A DNA stretch of 64,000 bases from Eutrophocola salsuginis. Its GTDB lineage: Bacteria; Pseudomonadota; Gammaproteobacteria; Pseudomonadales; Pseudohongiellaceae. Each line of letters begins with the position of its first letter. Within the stretch, counting starts at the first letter, position 1. Shown piece after piece: positions 15,600 through 24,069 of the stretch. The DNA is taken from contig JAYQTB010000004.1 in the NCBI GenBank assembly GCA_038147195.1, positions 186,001-250,000 of the forward strand, given 5' to 3'. Below the pieces are notes generated by a model, which saw only the letters and a list, made by a program, of their open reading frames with translations, did no database searches and was not told the DNA's origin. Both the position numbers and the translations under genes were made by a program.

Positions 15600-16409
15600 A
15601 TGTCCAATTTCACATCCAAGCTTTCATGTAAAATTGCAGTTGCAACCCTTGCCTTTTGCTTCTTGTCTCCGGTCTCCGTATTAGCGCAATTCCCGGAACC
15701 TGAAATCGATCCCATGCCCGTTCCGACAAACGAGTTTGGTCACCCGAGTTTCGCGGGCACCAAGGATCGCATAGGCAACTGGCAGGGCCTTCTGGGCACC
15801 CTTGCCAATAGGGGCCCGCAGCGCAGCGCCTTTAATATCCCCGAATCTCTGATGTACGATGAAGTGCCATTCCAGCCGTGGGCGGCGGAACTGCATGCTG
15901 AACGCATCGCTAAGGGTGGTGCCTACGACCCACACACTCGTTGCAAACCCTCAGGCGGCGCGCGCATGTTCCACACCCCGTACGGCATGGAGTTTCTCGA
16001 CCTCGGCGAGGAAATGATCCTGATCAATGTCGGCGCTCCACATTCCTGGCGCCGCATCTGGGTAGATGGTCGTGAGTTTCCGGCAGATATCGAGCCAGGC
16101 TGGTACGGCTATTCCATCGGTCACTGGGAAGGAGACACCCTGATCGTTACCACCAAGGGGTTCAACACCGGTTTCTGGATCAGCCGCGGTGGTTATCCGC
16201 ATACCGAGCAGTTGACCACTATCGAGAAGTTTTCACGTCCGGACTGGGGCAGGCTAAAGTACGAGATCACCATCGATGATCCGGGTGCATACACGCAGCC
16301 CTGGACTGGCGGCTGGTACCTCACTTGGGGAGATGGGGTTGAACCGTTCGACTACCTCTGCCAGGAAAATAACCTCGATCCTGATCGGATGCTTGGCATA
16401 GATCAGTAA
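15600..16409 (+). CDS. Exported protein, DUF6152-associated family, copy 2
   Basis: 269 residues; the frame is open from 15561, but ATG 15600 gives the cleaner signal peptide (cleavage near SVLA-Q) and has TTAGGG nearby. Function unknown. It shows the same blocks as its neighbour at 14212: TRCKPSGGARMF, a strand with a hydrophobic EEMILINVG, WRRIWVDGREFP, YGYSIGHWEGDTLIV, YPHTEQLTTIEKFSRPDWG, YEITIDDPGAYTQPW, and YLCQENN near the end. Both conserved Cys are present. It ends the 13826-16409 gene run. Probably periplasmic and acting together with DUF6152 (inference from repeated association). Confidence 0.75.
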   Translation: MSNFTSKLSCKIAVATLAFCFLSPVSVLAQFPEPEIDPMPVPTNEFGHPSFAGTKDRIGNWQGLLGTLANRGPQRSAFNIPESLMYDEVPFQPWAAELHAERIAKGGAYDPHTRCKPSGGARMFHTPYGMEFLDLGEEMILINVGAPHSWRRIWVDGREFPADIEPGWYGYSIGHWEGDTLIVTTKGFNTGFWISRGGYPHTEQLTTIEKFSRPDWGRLKYEITIDDPGAYTQPWTGGWYLTWGDGVEPFDYLCQENNLDPDRMLGIDQ

Positions 16410-16434
16410 TTTTTTCAGCTTAAACCCCCGTAAT

Positions 16435-16450
16435 CGCAGTAGCTACTGCG
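16435..16450. repeat. Perfect 16-bp palindrome
   Basis: CGCAGTAGCTACTGCG is its own reverse complement. It lies 26 bp after the stop at 16409, in the spacer between convergent genes. As RNA it could form only a tight hairpin; there is no T-tract, so a terminator role is doubtful. Confidence 0.6.
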
Positions 16451-16619
16451 CTCACTATTTTGTCGTTGCTGATGTGCTCAGTCAGTCAAGTATTGGGTGC
16501 TCGCTTCTTCCTTGTGTGCATCAGCGCCTCAAACTTTTTCGCTCGTAACGCTTGGGGGAGGCTTTGCTGGGGCGAGTGAAAAACTCAGGCCCTGCTGTCG
16601 CGGAAATCTTTCTAGTTCC

Positions 16620-19600
16620 CTATGTGTCTAGGAACCGGAGGTCCAGAGTGTATGGACGCTCGGGATGTGGTTTTTCTTCCCGGATGACTATTTCTTCCTG
16701 CGTATGACCGAATGAATTGAAGCGGGCGACTCTGCGAGCCTCTGCCTCATTCGCATTGACGGGGAAGGTGTCGTAGTTGCGGCCGCCGGGATGGGCGACA
16801 TGGTACTGGCAACCGCCCATCGAGCGGTTGTTGACGGTGTCTACCACGTCGATGACCAGCGGGGTGTGCACCTTGATGGTCGGATGCAGGGCGGAGTAGG
16901 GATCCCAGGCCTTATAGCGTATGCCTGCCACGTACTCGCCTTCCTGGCCGGTTGCCTGCAGCGGCAGCTTGCGGCCGTTGCAGCAAACCGCGAGGCGGTG
17001 GCCGGTCATGCCATGCACCTGCACCTGCAGTCTTTCCACAGACGAGTCTACGTAACGGGCCGTACCGCCGCCGCTCATTTCCTCACCCAGTACATGCCAA
17101 GGTTCGATTGCACCGTGAATGTCCAATTGCAGGCCGGCGATATGGAAACGTCCGTAATGGGGAAAGCGGAATTCCTGGAACGGTGCGAACCAATCGAGAT
17201 CGATGGCGTAACCGGCATCGTTGATATCCTTCACCACCCAGGCGAGGTCTTCCCAGACATAGTGCGGCAACATGAAGCGGTCGTGCAGCTGGCTGCCCCA
17301 GCGGATGAAATTGGCAGTGTAGGGTTTTTTCCAGAACATCGACACCAGCGAACGGATCAACAGCATCTGCACCGCGCTCATTTGCCAGTGTGGCGGCATT
17401 TCGAAGTTTCGGAATTCCACCAGGCCCAGGCGGCCGGTCGATGAGTCCGGTGAATACAGCTTGTCGATGCAGAACTCGGAACGGTGCGTGTTGCCGGTCA
17501 GGTCCACCAGGAAGTTACGCAAGATTCTGTCGATAAGCCAGGGATTGTCACTGCCTGCTTTGGGCAGTTGCTGCATGGCGATTTCCAGTTCGTACAGGTT
17601 ATCGTCCCTGGCCTCGTCGATTCGCGGCGCCTGGCTAGTAGGCCCGATGAACTGACCCGAGAAAAGGTAAGAAAGGCTCGGGTGATTCTGCCAGTAGCGC
17701 AGCATGCTGGCGAGCAGGTCTGGCCGGCGCAGGAAGGGCGAATCCTCGGCTTTTGCCGCGCCGAGCGTGACATGGTTGCCCCCGCCGGTGCCGGTGTGTT
17801 TTCCGTCCAGCATGAATTTTTCGGTGCCCAGGCGGCACTCGCGTGCCTGCTCATACAGCGTCGACGTCGTCTTGATGAGCTCGTTCCAGCTGCTGGCCGG
17901 GTGGATGTTCACCTCGATCACACCTGGATCGGGAGTGATCATGAGCTTGCGAATGCGCGGGTCCTTTGGCGGCTCGTAACCTTCGAAGATGACCGGCAGC
18001 TTTTCCTTTGCCGCCACGGTCTCAATGTGTTCGAGCAGAGCCAAGTAGGATTCTAGGTGCGGCAGCGGCGGCATGAAAATATACAGCTTGTCGTCGCGTA
18101 CTTGTGCACACAAGGCAGTGTGGATGATTTTCTGTTTCACCTTCTGCTTCCCGGCCGGCATTTTTTTCTTTTTGGCTTTAGAGTTGATCGGGTATTCCAG
18201 GGCTTCCCAGTCATCGAAGGGGTCCTTGGCGAAATCCACTTCGCGCTCGATGGTCCAGGGCAGGCTGTCTAGGGGCATACGCAATCCCATGGGCGAGTCA
18301 CCGGGCACTAGGAACATCTTTCCGCGTTTGAATTTCCAAGGGCTCGAGTGCCACTGGGTGCCGGATGTGGCAATGGGCAGGGCAAAACCGATCTGCGTAT
18401 TCAAGCCCTGGTCGAACACTTTGCGCAGGCGTGCGCGTTCCTGCGGATCCTTGAGCTTGTTGTCTGTGATGCTAACGTTTTTCGGCAGGTTGCCTTCCCT
18501 GGTCAGGTAATAATCCCGGTCCTCGTAACCCGGCACGATGCAACTGTCGGGAATGCCGAGTTCCGCGCAAAGGTTCTTGAGGAACTTGCGGGCTGCAGGT
18601 TTCGGCACCTTGCTGTCATCTGAGGGTGTAGCCAGCAGTTCGGGGTGGTGCCAGATGGGTTTGTGGTCAGTGCGCCAGAAGATACCCAGTGCCCAGCGTG
18701 GCAATTGTTCGCCGGGATACCACTTGCCCTGGCCATGGTGATAAAAACCCTTTGGCGCATAGTGCGCTTTCAGCGCCTGCAGCAATTTGCCGGACAGCTC
18801 CAGTTTCTTCTTGCCCAATGCCGCCGTGTTCCACTCGGCACCGTCCATGTCATCGATGGAGACGAAGGTTGGCTCGCCGCCCATGGTGAGCTGCACCTTG
18901 TCCGTGTGCAGTTTCATATCCACTTCCTTGCCCAGCGCATTGATCTCGCGCCACTGTCTCGGGGTGTAAGGCTTGGTTACCCGGGGGTCCTCATGAATAC
19001 GGGTGACCTTGTTGTAGAACTTGAATTCGACCTCGCACTGGCTGGTAGCGCCAGTGATCGGTGCGGCACTGAAGGGGTCGGGTGTGCATGCCAGTGGTAT
19101 ATGGCCTTCGCCGGCGAACAGGCCAGAGGTGGCGTCAAGGCCTAGCCAGCCGGCGCCGGGGATGTAAACTTCGGTCCAGGCGTGCAGGTCCGTAAAGTCG
19201 GCTTCCGGTCCGGAGGGGCCATCCAGCGCCTTGATATCCGCAGTCAACTGCACTAGGTAACCGGATACGAATCGGGCGGCTAGTCCCAGATGGCGCATGA
19301 TCTGCACCAGCAGCCAGGCATAGTCGCGACAGGAACCCTGCTTAAGGGTCAGGGTTTCCTCGCAGGTCTGCACGCCCGGGTCCATGCGGACCAAGTAAGC
19401 CAGTTCTTGCTGCAAGCGCATGTTCAGGTCCACCAGGAAGTTAATGGTGGGTTTCTTGGCGCGATCCACTTTTTCCAGCCACTTCATCAGCAATGGCCCT
19501 TTCTCGGCGATCTGTAAATAGGGCGCCAGCTCTTTCTTGAGCTGCTTGTCATAGCGGAACGGGTATTTCTCGAATTTTTCATCGACGAAGAAATCGAAGG

Positions 19601-19868
19601 GATTGATCACCGTCATGTCGGCGATAACTTCCACGTCGAAGATCAGCTTGCGGCTGCGCTCAGGGAAAACCAGGCGGGCAAGGTGGTTGGAAAAGGGGTC
19701 CTGCTGCCAGTTGATGAAGTGACTTTCAGGGGTCACTTTCAATGAATAGGATTCAATTGGTGTTCGGCAATGAGGAGCGGGTCTCAACCTGACGACATGG
19801 GGATGTATCTCGGTCAGGCGATCAAAGCGGTACTCGGTGTGATGCTTGATAGCAATCTTGATTGCCAT
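16620..19868 (-). CDS. Transglutaminase-like protein with DUF2126 domain
   Basis: 1082 residues. The N-terminus is a bacterial transglutaminase beta-sandwich (HHTEYRFDRLTEIHPHVVRL), followed by a papain-like transglutaminase core with a visible triad: Cys in KQGSCRDYAWLL (~175), His in DLHAWTEVYIPGAGWLGLD (~228) and Asp in LDATSG. Residues ~310-1080 are the DUF2126 region (MGGEPTFVSIDDMDG, GGGNHVTLGAAKAEDSPFLRR, YEPPKDPRIRKL, EVNIHPASSWNEL), which carries glutamine-synthetase/ATP-guanido-like features in the family. It is divergent from the circularly permuted ATP-grasp gene, and with alpha-E and Anbu forms the conserved Anbu cluster, proposed by comparative genomics to make or modify peptides. 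No signal peptide, so cytoplasmic. Confidence 0.92.
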   Translation of the reverse strand: MAIKIAIKHHTEYRFDRLTEIHPHVVRLRPAPHCRTPIESYSLKVTPESHFINWQQDPFSNHLARLVFPERSRKLIFDVEVIADMTVINPFDFFVDEKFEKYPFRYDKQLKKELAPYLQIAEKGPLLMKWLEKVDRAKKPTINFLVDLNMRLQQELAYLVRMDPGVQTCEETLTLKQGSCRDYAWLLVQIMRHLGLAARFVSGYLVQLTADIKALDGPSGPEADFTDLHAWTEVYIPGAGWLGLDATSGLFAGEGHIPLACTPDPFSAAPITGATSQCEVEFKFYNKVTRIHEDPRVTKPYTPRQWREINALGKEVDMKLHTDKVQLTMGGEPTFVSIDDMDGAEWNTAALGKKKLELSGKLLQALKAHYAPKGFYHHGQGKWYPGEQLPRWALGIFWRTDHKPIWHHPELLATPSDDSKVPKPAARKFLKNLCAELGIPDSCIVPGYEDRDYYLTREGNLPKNVSITDNKLKDPQERARLRKVFDQGLNTQIGFALPIATSGTQWHSSPWKFKRGKMFLVPGDSPMGLRMPLDSLPWTIEREVDFAKDPFDDWEALEYPINSKAKKKKMPAGKQKVKQKIIHTALCAQVRDDKLYIFMPPLPHLESYLALLEHIETVAAKEKLPVIFEGYEPPKDPRIRKLMITPDPGVIEVNIHPASSWNELIKTTSTLYEQARECRLGTEKFMLDGKHTGTGGGNHVTLGAAKAEDSPFLRRPDLLASMLRYWQNHPSLSYLFSGQFIGPTSQAPRIDEARDDNLYELEIAMQQLPKAGSDNPWLIDRILRNFLVDLTGNTHRSEFCIDKLYSPDSSTGRLGLVEFRNFEMPPHWQMSAVQMLLIRSLVSMFWKKPYTANFIRWGSQLHDRFMLPHYVWEDLAWVVKDINDAGYAIDLDWFAPFQEFRFPHYGRFHIAGLQLDIHGAIEPWHVLGEEMSGGGTARYVDSSVERLQVQVHGMTGHRLAVCCNGRKLPLQATGQEGEYVAGIRYKAWDPYSALHPTIKVHTPLVIDVVDTVNNRSMGGCQYHVAHPGGRNYDTFPVNANEAEARRVARFNSFGHTQEEIVIREEKPHPERPYTLDLRFLDT

Positions 19869-19873
19869 ACGGT

Positions 19874-19879
19874 TATAAT
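19874..19879 (+). promoter_or_regulatory. -10 element of the ATP-grasp/alpha-E transcript
   Basis: A perfect TATAAT lies 33 bp before the ATG at 19907, inside the first codons of the longer open frame. A start of transcription near 19886 would exclude an earlier start codon. No convincing -35 is seen at 16-18 bp. Confidence 0.45.
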
Positions 19880-19906
19880 TCTTTCGGTCTTAAAGATCAG
19901 TTTTTT

Positions 19907-21346
19907 ATGAAGATAGACTGGAAATCATACCATCCGGGCGACTTTTTTGACGAGTTAATCAGCGCTCCCGGCAAACCACGACAAGCCGCCAGGGCCCTCT
20001 GCCGCTATCTTGCTTCCCTTTCTCCCGAAGAGCTGGACAAGCGCAAAGCCTCCGTCATAGATGCCATCAAAACGATGGGCATCTCCTTTACCGTCTACAG
20101 TGATGCCGGCAACATCGACCGCGAATGGCCTTTCGACATTATTCCCCGCATCATCACCGCCAGTGAGTGGGACGTAACCAGCAGGGGCTTGGAGCAGCGT
20201 CTGCGCGCGCTGAACTGCTTCATCAATGACGTTTACAACGAGGGCAAGATCCTCAAGGACAAGGTCGTTCCGCGCGAGCTAATCACCGATTCCGGTAACT
20301 TCCGGAAGGAGTGTGAGGGTATCAAGCCCCTGCACGGTGTCTGGGCCCATGTCTGTGGCACCGACCTGATTCGCGGCGGTGATGGCCTCTTCTACGTTCT
20401 CGAAGACAATCTACGCGTACCGTCCGGCGTGTCCTACATGCTCGAGAATCGCACGGTAACCAAACGCGTTTTCCCAGAGTTGTTTGAAAACTATGATATT
20501 CGCCCGATCACCGAGTACCCCGGCCAGCTGTTTGATACGTTGGCCGATATTTCACCGGTACCGAAGGATTATCCAGAGGTCGTGGTGCTGACGCCAGGTA
20601 TTTACAACTCGGCGTATTTCGAACACTCCTTCCTGGCCCAGAGAATGGGCGCCGAACTGGTGCAGGGCAGCGACCTGGTGGTGGAAAACGACCAAGTTTT
20701 CATGAAAACCATCAATGGCCTGTCGCCGGTAGATGTCATCTACCGCCGTATTGATGACCTCTTCCTAGACCCGGCCGTATTCAACCCAGAGTCAACGCTG
20801 GGTGTGAGAGGATTGATGAAGGCCTGGTTGAAAGGCAATGTTGGTCTTGCCAATGCGCCAGGTGCTGGTGTGGCTGACGACAAGGTCATATATACCTACG
20901 TACCGGCCATTATTAAGTACTACCTCGATGAAGACCCGATCATTCCAAACGTCCCAAGTTATGTTTGTAGTGACAATGCGCAGATGCAGCACGTGCTGAC
21001 CAACCTGGACAAGCTGGTGGTCAAACCGGCTAACGAGTCAGGCGGCTACGGCATGCTCATGGGACCGCAGGCGAGTAAGAAGGAACGAGAGGCCTTTGCC
21101 CGCAAAATTCGTGCGAACCCGCGCAACTACATGGCGCAACCGCTGATTTCCCTATCTACGGCGCCGATACTCGGCGACCGCAACGCGGAACCCCGACACA
21201 TCGACCTGAGGCCATTCATCCTCCAGGGTTCGAAAACCTATATCACGGCAGGCGGCCTTACCCGTGTCGCCATGGTGAAAGGCTCATATGTGGTGAACTC
21301 GTCGCAGGGCGGAGGAAGCAAGGATACGTGGATTGTTGAAGGCTGA
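19907..21346 (+). CDS. Circularly permuted ATP-grasp protein (type 1)
   Basis: 479 residues. The frame is open from 19862, but that start would overlap the divergent gene and lie upstream of the TATAAT at 19874; ATG 19907 is used. Family blocks are clear: VDGxx-like ADLIR is seen as GTDLIRGGDGLFYVLEDNL, then PSGVSYMLENR, VVLTPGIYNSAYFEHSFLA, GAELVQGSDLVV, PVDVIYRRIDDLFLDP, and the ATP-grasp segment VVKPANESGGYGMLMGP. Such enzymes are expected to ligate a carboxylate to an amine using ATP. It is followed 36 bp later by the alpha-E gene, its constant partner, and faces DUF2126. Together with Anbu the set is proposed to build a peptide that the protease processes or degrades; the product is unknown. 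Confidence 0.93.
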   Translation: MKIDWKSYHPGDFFDELISAPGKPRQAARALCRYLASLSPEELDKRKASVIDAIKTMGISFTVYSDAGNIDREWPFDIIPRIITASEWDVTSRGLEQRLRALNCFINDVYNEGKILKDKVVPRELITDSGNFRKECEGIKPLHGVWAHVCGTDLIRGGDGLFYVLEDNLRVPSGVSYMLENRTVTKRVFPELFENYDIRPITEYPGQLFDTLADISPVPKDYPEVVVLTPGIYNSAYFEHSFLAQRMGAELVQGSDLVVENDQVFMKTINGLSPVDVIYRRIDDLFLDPAVFNPESTLGVRGLMKAWLKGNVGLANAPGAGVADDKVIYTYVPAIIKYYLDEDPIIPNVPSYVCSDNAQMQHVLTNLDKLVVKPANESGGYGMLMGPQASKKEREAFARKIRANPRNYMAQPLISLSTAPILGDRNAEPRHIDLRPFILQGSKTYITAGGLTRVAMVKGSYVVNSSQGGGSKDTWIVEG

Positions 21347-21382
21347 TTGCTATCTGAAAACTGGACATAGCTAAATAAGAAT

Positions 21383-22456
21383 ATGCTGTCGAGTGTTGCT
21401 GAAAGAGTATATTGGTTAGGCCGCTACATGGAGCGTGTGGAGAATTCCGCACGCCTGATGGATGTCTATTCCTCCATGCTTCTGGACATGCCACGCGACT
21501 CCAATATCAGTTGGGACATCCTCCTCGACATCAGCGGCGCCCGCGAGACATTCAACGAAAAGAACAATGCTGTTAGCGAGATTAACGTCGTCCGCCACTT
21601 GCTGGCCGATCCGAACAACCCGTCATCTATTTTCAGCAGTCTTAAGATGCTCCGGGAAAACGCCCGTACCACCCGCGAGGTCATTCCTTCTGAAGCCTGG
21701 GAGCAGATTAACGAACTTTACCTGCTGGCCAAGGATTCCATCGCCTCCGGTATCGGCCGCAAGTCACGACGCGAGCTGTTCATGGAAATGATCTCCGATT
21801 GCCAGCGTCTCGGTGGCTTGCTCTCCGGCTGCATGTCACACAACACGGCGTATACATTTATCCAGCTCGGCCGCATGCTGGAGCGCGCGGACATGACCAC
21901 CCGCATCGTTGATGTAGGATCGATTTCCCTGTTGCCGGCTTTTGCTAAGTTTCGCAAGCAGCTTGGTGAACCATTTGAAAATGTCGTTTGGATGAACATC
22001 CTGCGCAGCCTCAGTGGATACCAGGCCTATCGCCAGAACGTTGCCAATCGTATCAACGGTGAGGGCGTAGTGCGCTTCATGTTGCAGGACGACGAGTTCC
22101 CCCGCGCGGTGACGTACTGCCTGGATTCGATCAATCAGAACCTGGAGCAGTTGCCCAGGCATGACGATGTCCAGATGGCGGTGGTTAGGGTTAAGCGCAT
22201 TGCGTCTGAAGCAAACATTTACCATCTGCTGGAAAAAGGCCTGCTGGAATTCATCGACGAATTGCAGATTTCAATCGGCGACATTCATGATGAGCTGAGT
22301 GGTACCTGGTTCGGCCCGGTTGAACAGGCGCCACCTACACCGGAGCTTGCAGCGATTATCGAAAAGGCCATCGCCAAATTCGACAAGCCCGAGACGTCAG
22401 CAAAGAATAAGGCGCCATCAAAGAAAAAAGCACTCTCTAAACAGCCCAAAAGCTAA
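21383..22456 (+). CDS. Alpha-E domain protein (DUF403)
   Basis: 357 residues, all-helical alpha-E family. Signature N-terminus MLSSVAERVYWLGRYMERVE is present, followed by the conserved ARTTREVIPSEAWEQIN and the GRMLERADMTTRI block (~165-180). The C-terminal ~40 residues are a Lys/Ser/Ala-rich tail (KNKAPSKKKALSKQPKS) beyond the domain. The family is constantly linked to the circularly permuted ATP-grasp gene, here 36 bp upstream, and is thought to work with it, perhaps as the partner that positions a peptide substrate. Cytoplasmic. It converges on the Anbu gene with a 64-bp spacer. Confidence 0.92.
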   Translation: MLSSVAERVYWLGRYMERVENSARLMDVYSSMLLDMPRDSNISWDILLDISGARETFNEKNNAVSEINVVRHLLADPNNPSSIFSSLKMLRENARTTREVIPSEAWEQINELYLLAKDSIASGIGRKSRRELFMEMISDCQRLGGLLSGCMSHNTAYTFIQLGRMLERADMTTRIVDVGSISLLPAFAKFRKQLGEPFENVVWMNILRSLSGYQAYRQNVANRINGEGVVRFMLQDDEFPRAVTYCLDSINQNLEQLPRHDDVQMAVVRVKRIASEANIYHLLEKGLLEFIDELQISIGDIHDELSGTWFGPVEQAPPTPELAAIIEKAIAKFDKPETSAKNKAPSKKKALSKQPKS

Positions 22457-22520
22457 ATTTACAATCAAGTATTGTCTGCCGGGCGATGTCGCTGAAATGC
22501 TTACAGCGTTGTGCATTTGA

Positions 22521-23279
22521 CTAATATACGCCGCTGTTGCTGTCGGCGATTTTTTTCCAGTTGGCAGCCCAGGCCAGCGGCGGCAGCTGGTGGAAGGCTT
22601 CCTTCAGACGGCTATCCCAGCTTTTCTTCAGTTCCCTCAGGTATTCATCGTCATCTTCGAAACGATGGTACTTATTGAGTGCGAAACTGCCAGACTGGTA
22701 GATCATCATTTCGATGGGCGGACCCACGGTCAGGTTACTGCGCATGGTGGAGTCCATGGAAACCAGAGCGCAAAGCGCCGCGGTTTCCAACGTGGTGTCC
22801 AGCTGGATAATTCTGTCAAGAATGGGCTTACCGTACTTACTCTCCCCGATCTGCAGGTAGGGCGTGTCCTTGGAGCTGGTGATGTGATTGCCCTCCGGAT
22901 AAATCATGACTACCCGGTGGTGGGAACCTTCAATCTGTCCGCCTAGCAGGAAGCTCGCTTCATAACTCGGGCCATTGGTGCTGTGTTTTCCCTGCATTGA
23001 ACGGCTAACATCACCGACATAGTCGGCTGCATCACCAATAGTGGCAACCGTGTTCAGGCTGAGTTCAGAATTCTGGCGAATGTCTTTTTTCAGTTGCGCC
23101 AGGGTGGCCTGGGTAGTGGCGAGGTTGCCTGCGGCAAGCACTACGAACTTGCGGTCGTTGGCCTTTTCGAAGGTAAACATTTTGCTATAGGTGCTTACCT
23201 GATCAACGCCGGCGTTGGTTCGGGAATCTGAACAAAACACGATTCCTGCATTGACAGAGATGGCACAACAGTAAGTCAT
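22521..23279 (-). CDS. Anbu, proteasome-like Ntn hydrolase
   Basis: 252 residues, ancestral beta-subunit (Anbu) family of proteasome-like proteins. The start MTYCCAISVNAGIVFCSDSR places Thr2 as the N-terminal nucleophile after Met removal; the following SDSRTNAGVDQVSTYSKMF is the family signature, with the Lys of FTFEK in the expected position for the catalytic base. Further blocks: VLAAGNLATTQATLAQL, FLLGGQI, YLQIGESKYGKPILDR, ALVSMDSTMRSNLTVGPPI. Structures in the family show an open, lock-washer helix of subunits; peptidase activity has been hard to show. It converges on the alpha-E gene rather than sharing its operon. Confidence 0.93.
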   Translation of the reverse strand: MTYCCAISVNAGIVFCSDSRTNAGVDQVSTYSKMFTFEKANDRKFVVLAAGNLATTQATLAQLKKDIRQNSELSLNTVATIGDAADYVGDVSRSMQGKHSTNGPSYEASFLLGGQIEGSHHRVVMIYPEGNHITSSKDTPYLQIGESKYGKPILDRIIQLDTTLETAALCALVSMDSTMRSNLTVGPPIEMMIYQSGSFALNKYHRFEDDDEYLRELKKSWDSRLKEAFHQLPPLAWAANWKKIADSNSGVY

Positions 23280-23411
23280 ATCTTATTGATTTAATTATTT
23301 TTTTAGTATTTTTAGAAAGAGGCACAAGGCGAGTACGCCATTGCAGAGAAAGAACTATTCTACCGGAAACGTCGAATTACACCAGCGAAAAATTGTGCAT
23401 TGCAGTAGGTG

Positions 23412-23993
23412 TCAGCGGTTGTTGGCAAGCCGCTTTTGCAGGAACAGCAAACGTTCTTTCAGGTGGCCTGGCAAGGGCTTGTTTTCGATGATTTCCCGGT
23501 CGCTGAGCCCGACAAGTTCGTGGGGAAACACCAGCCAACTGTCCGTTTGGTACAGGTAGAAATCTGGTATGCGATCAGTCTCGTTATTGGCCGGTTTGAA
23601 ATAGGGGGTAGCGACCCTGCATTCGGGTGGACTGTCCTTGTAGAACTGGTTCAGTTCGCGGATCACGCTGTCGATGCTCAGTCCGGTGTCGAACACGTCG
23701 TCAACGAGCAACAGTTTGTCGTGGAAGGTGAGGTGGCGTTCCAGGTATTCAAGGCCATGCACCTTGACCGAGGTGCGTTGACCAATACTGGTATACGAGG
23801 ACGTGCGAATGGAAAAGTGGTCGCTGTTGATGCCGACGAAATCCATAACTTCTTGTACGGCTATACCGACTGGTGTACCACCACGCCAGATGCCTACGAT
23901 GAGATCCGGCCGGAAGCCGCTGTCAATGATCCTAAATGCGAGTTCAATGGAGTCTTTAAGAAGCCGGTTGGCAGTGATGTATTGCTTGTCCAT
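23412..23993 (-). CDS. Phosphoribosyltransferase, hypoxanthine/xanthine type
   Basis: 193 residues. The frame is open to 24083, but the start at 23993 (MDKQYITANRLLKDS) avoids overlapping the divergent transporter gene and fits the family; no strong ribosome binding site is seen. Type I PRTase fold: DLIVGIWRGGTPVGIAVQE is the PPi loop region, and LLLVDDVFDTGLSI (~120-133) is the PRPP-binding motif. The C-terminus (YLYQTDSWLVFPHEL) resembles the hypoxanthine/xanthine-guanine class, whose members salvage purine bases with PRPP in the cytoplasm. The exact base is not fixed by what is visible. Confidence 0.85.
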   Translation of the reverse strand: MDKQYITANRLLKDSIELAFRIIDSGFRPDLIVGIWRGGTPVGIAVQEVMDFVGINSDHFSIRTSSYTSIGQRTSVKVHGLEYLERHLTFHDKLLLVDDVFDTGLSIDSVIRELNQFYKDSPPECRVATPYFKPANNETDRIPDFYLYQTDSWLVFPHELVGLSDREIIENKPLPGHLKERLLFLQKRLANNR

Positions 23994-24069
23994 GTGGTGT
24001 TCTAGCTTGTGAGGTCTTTTCCTGTATGATTGAAACATTGTCGTAAAAAACGAGTTGTGAGGATAGAGT

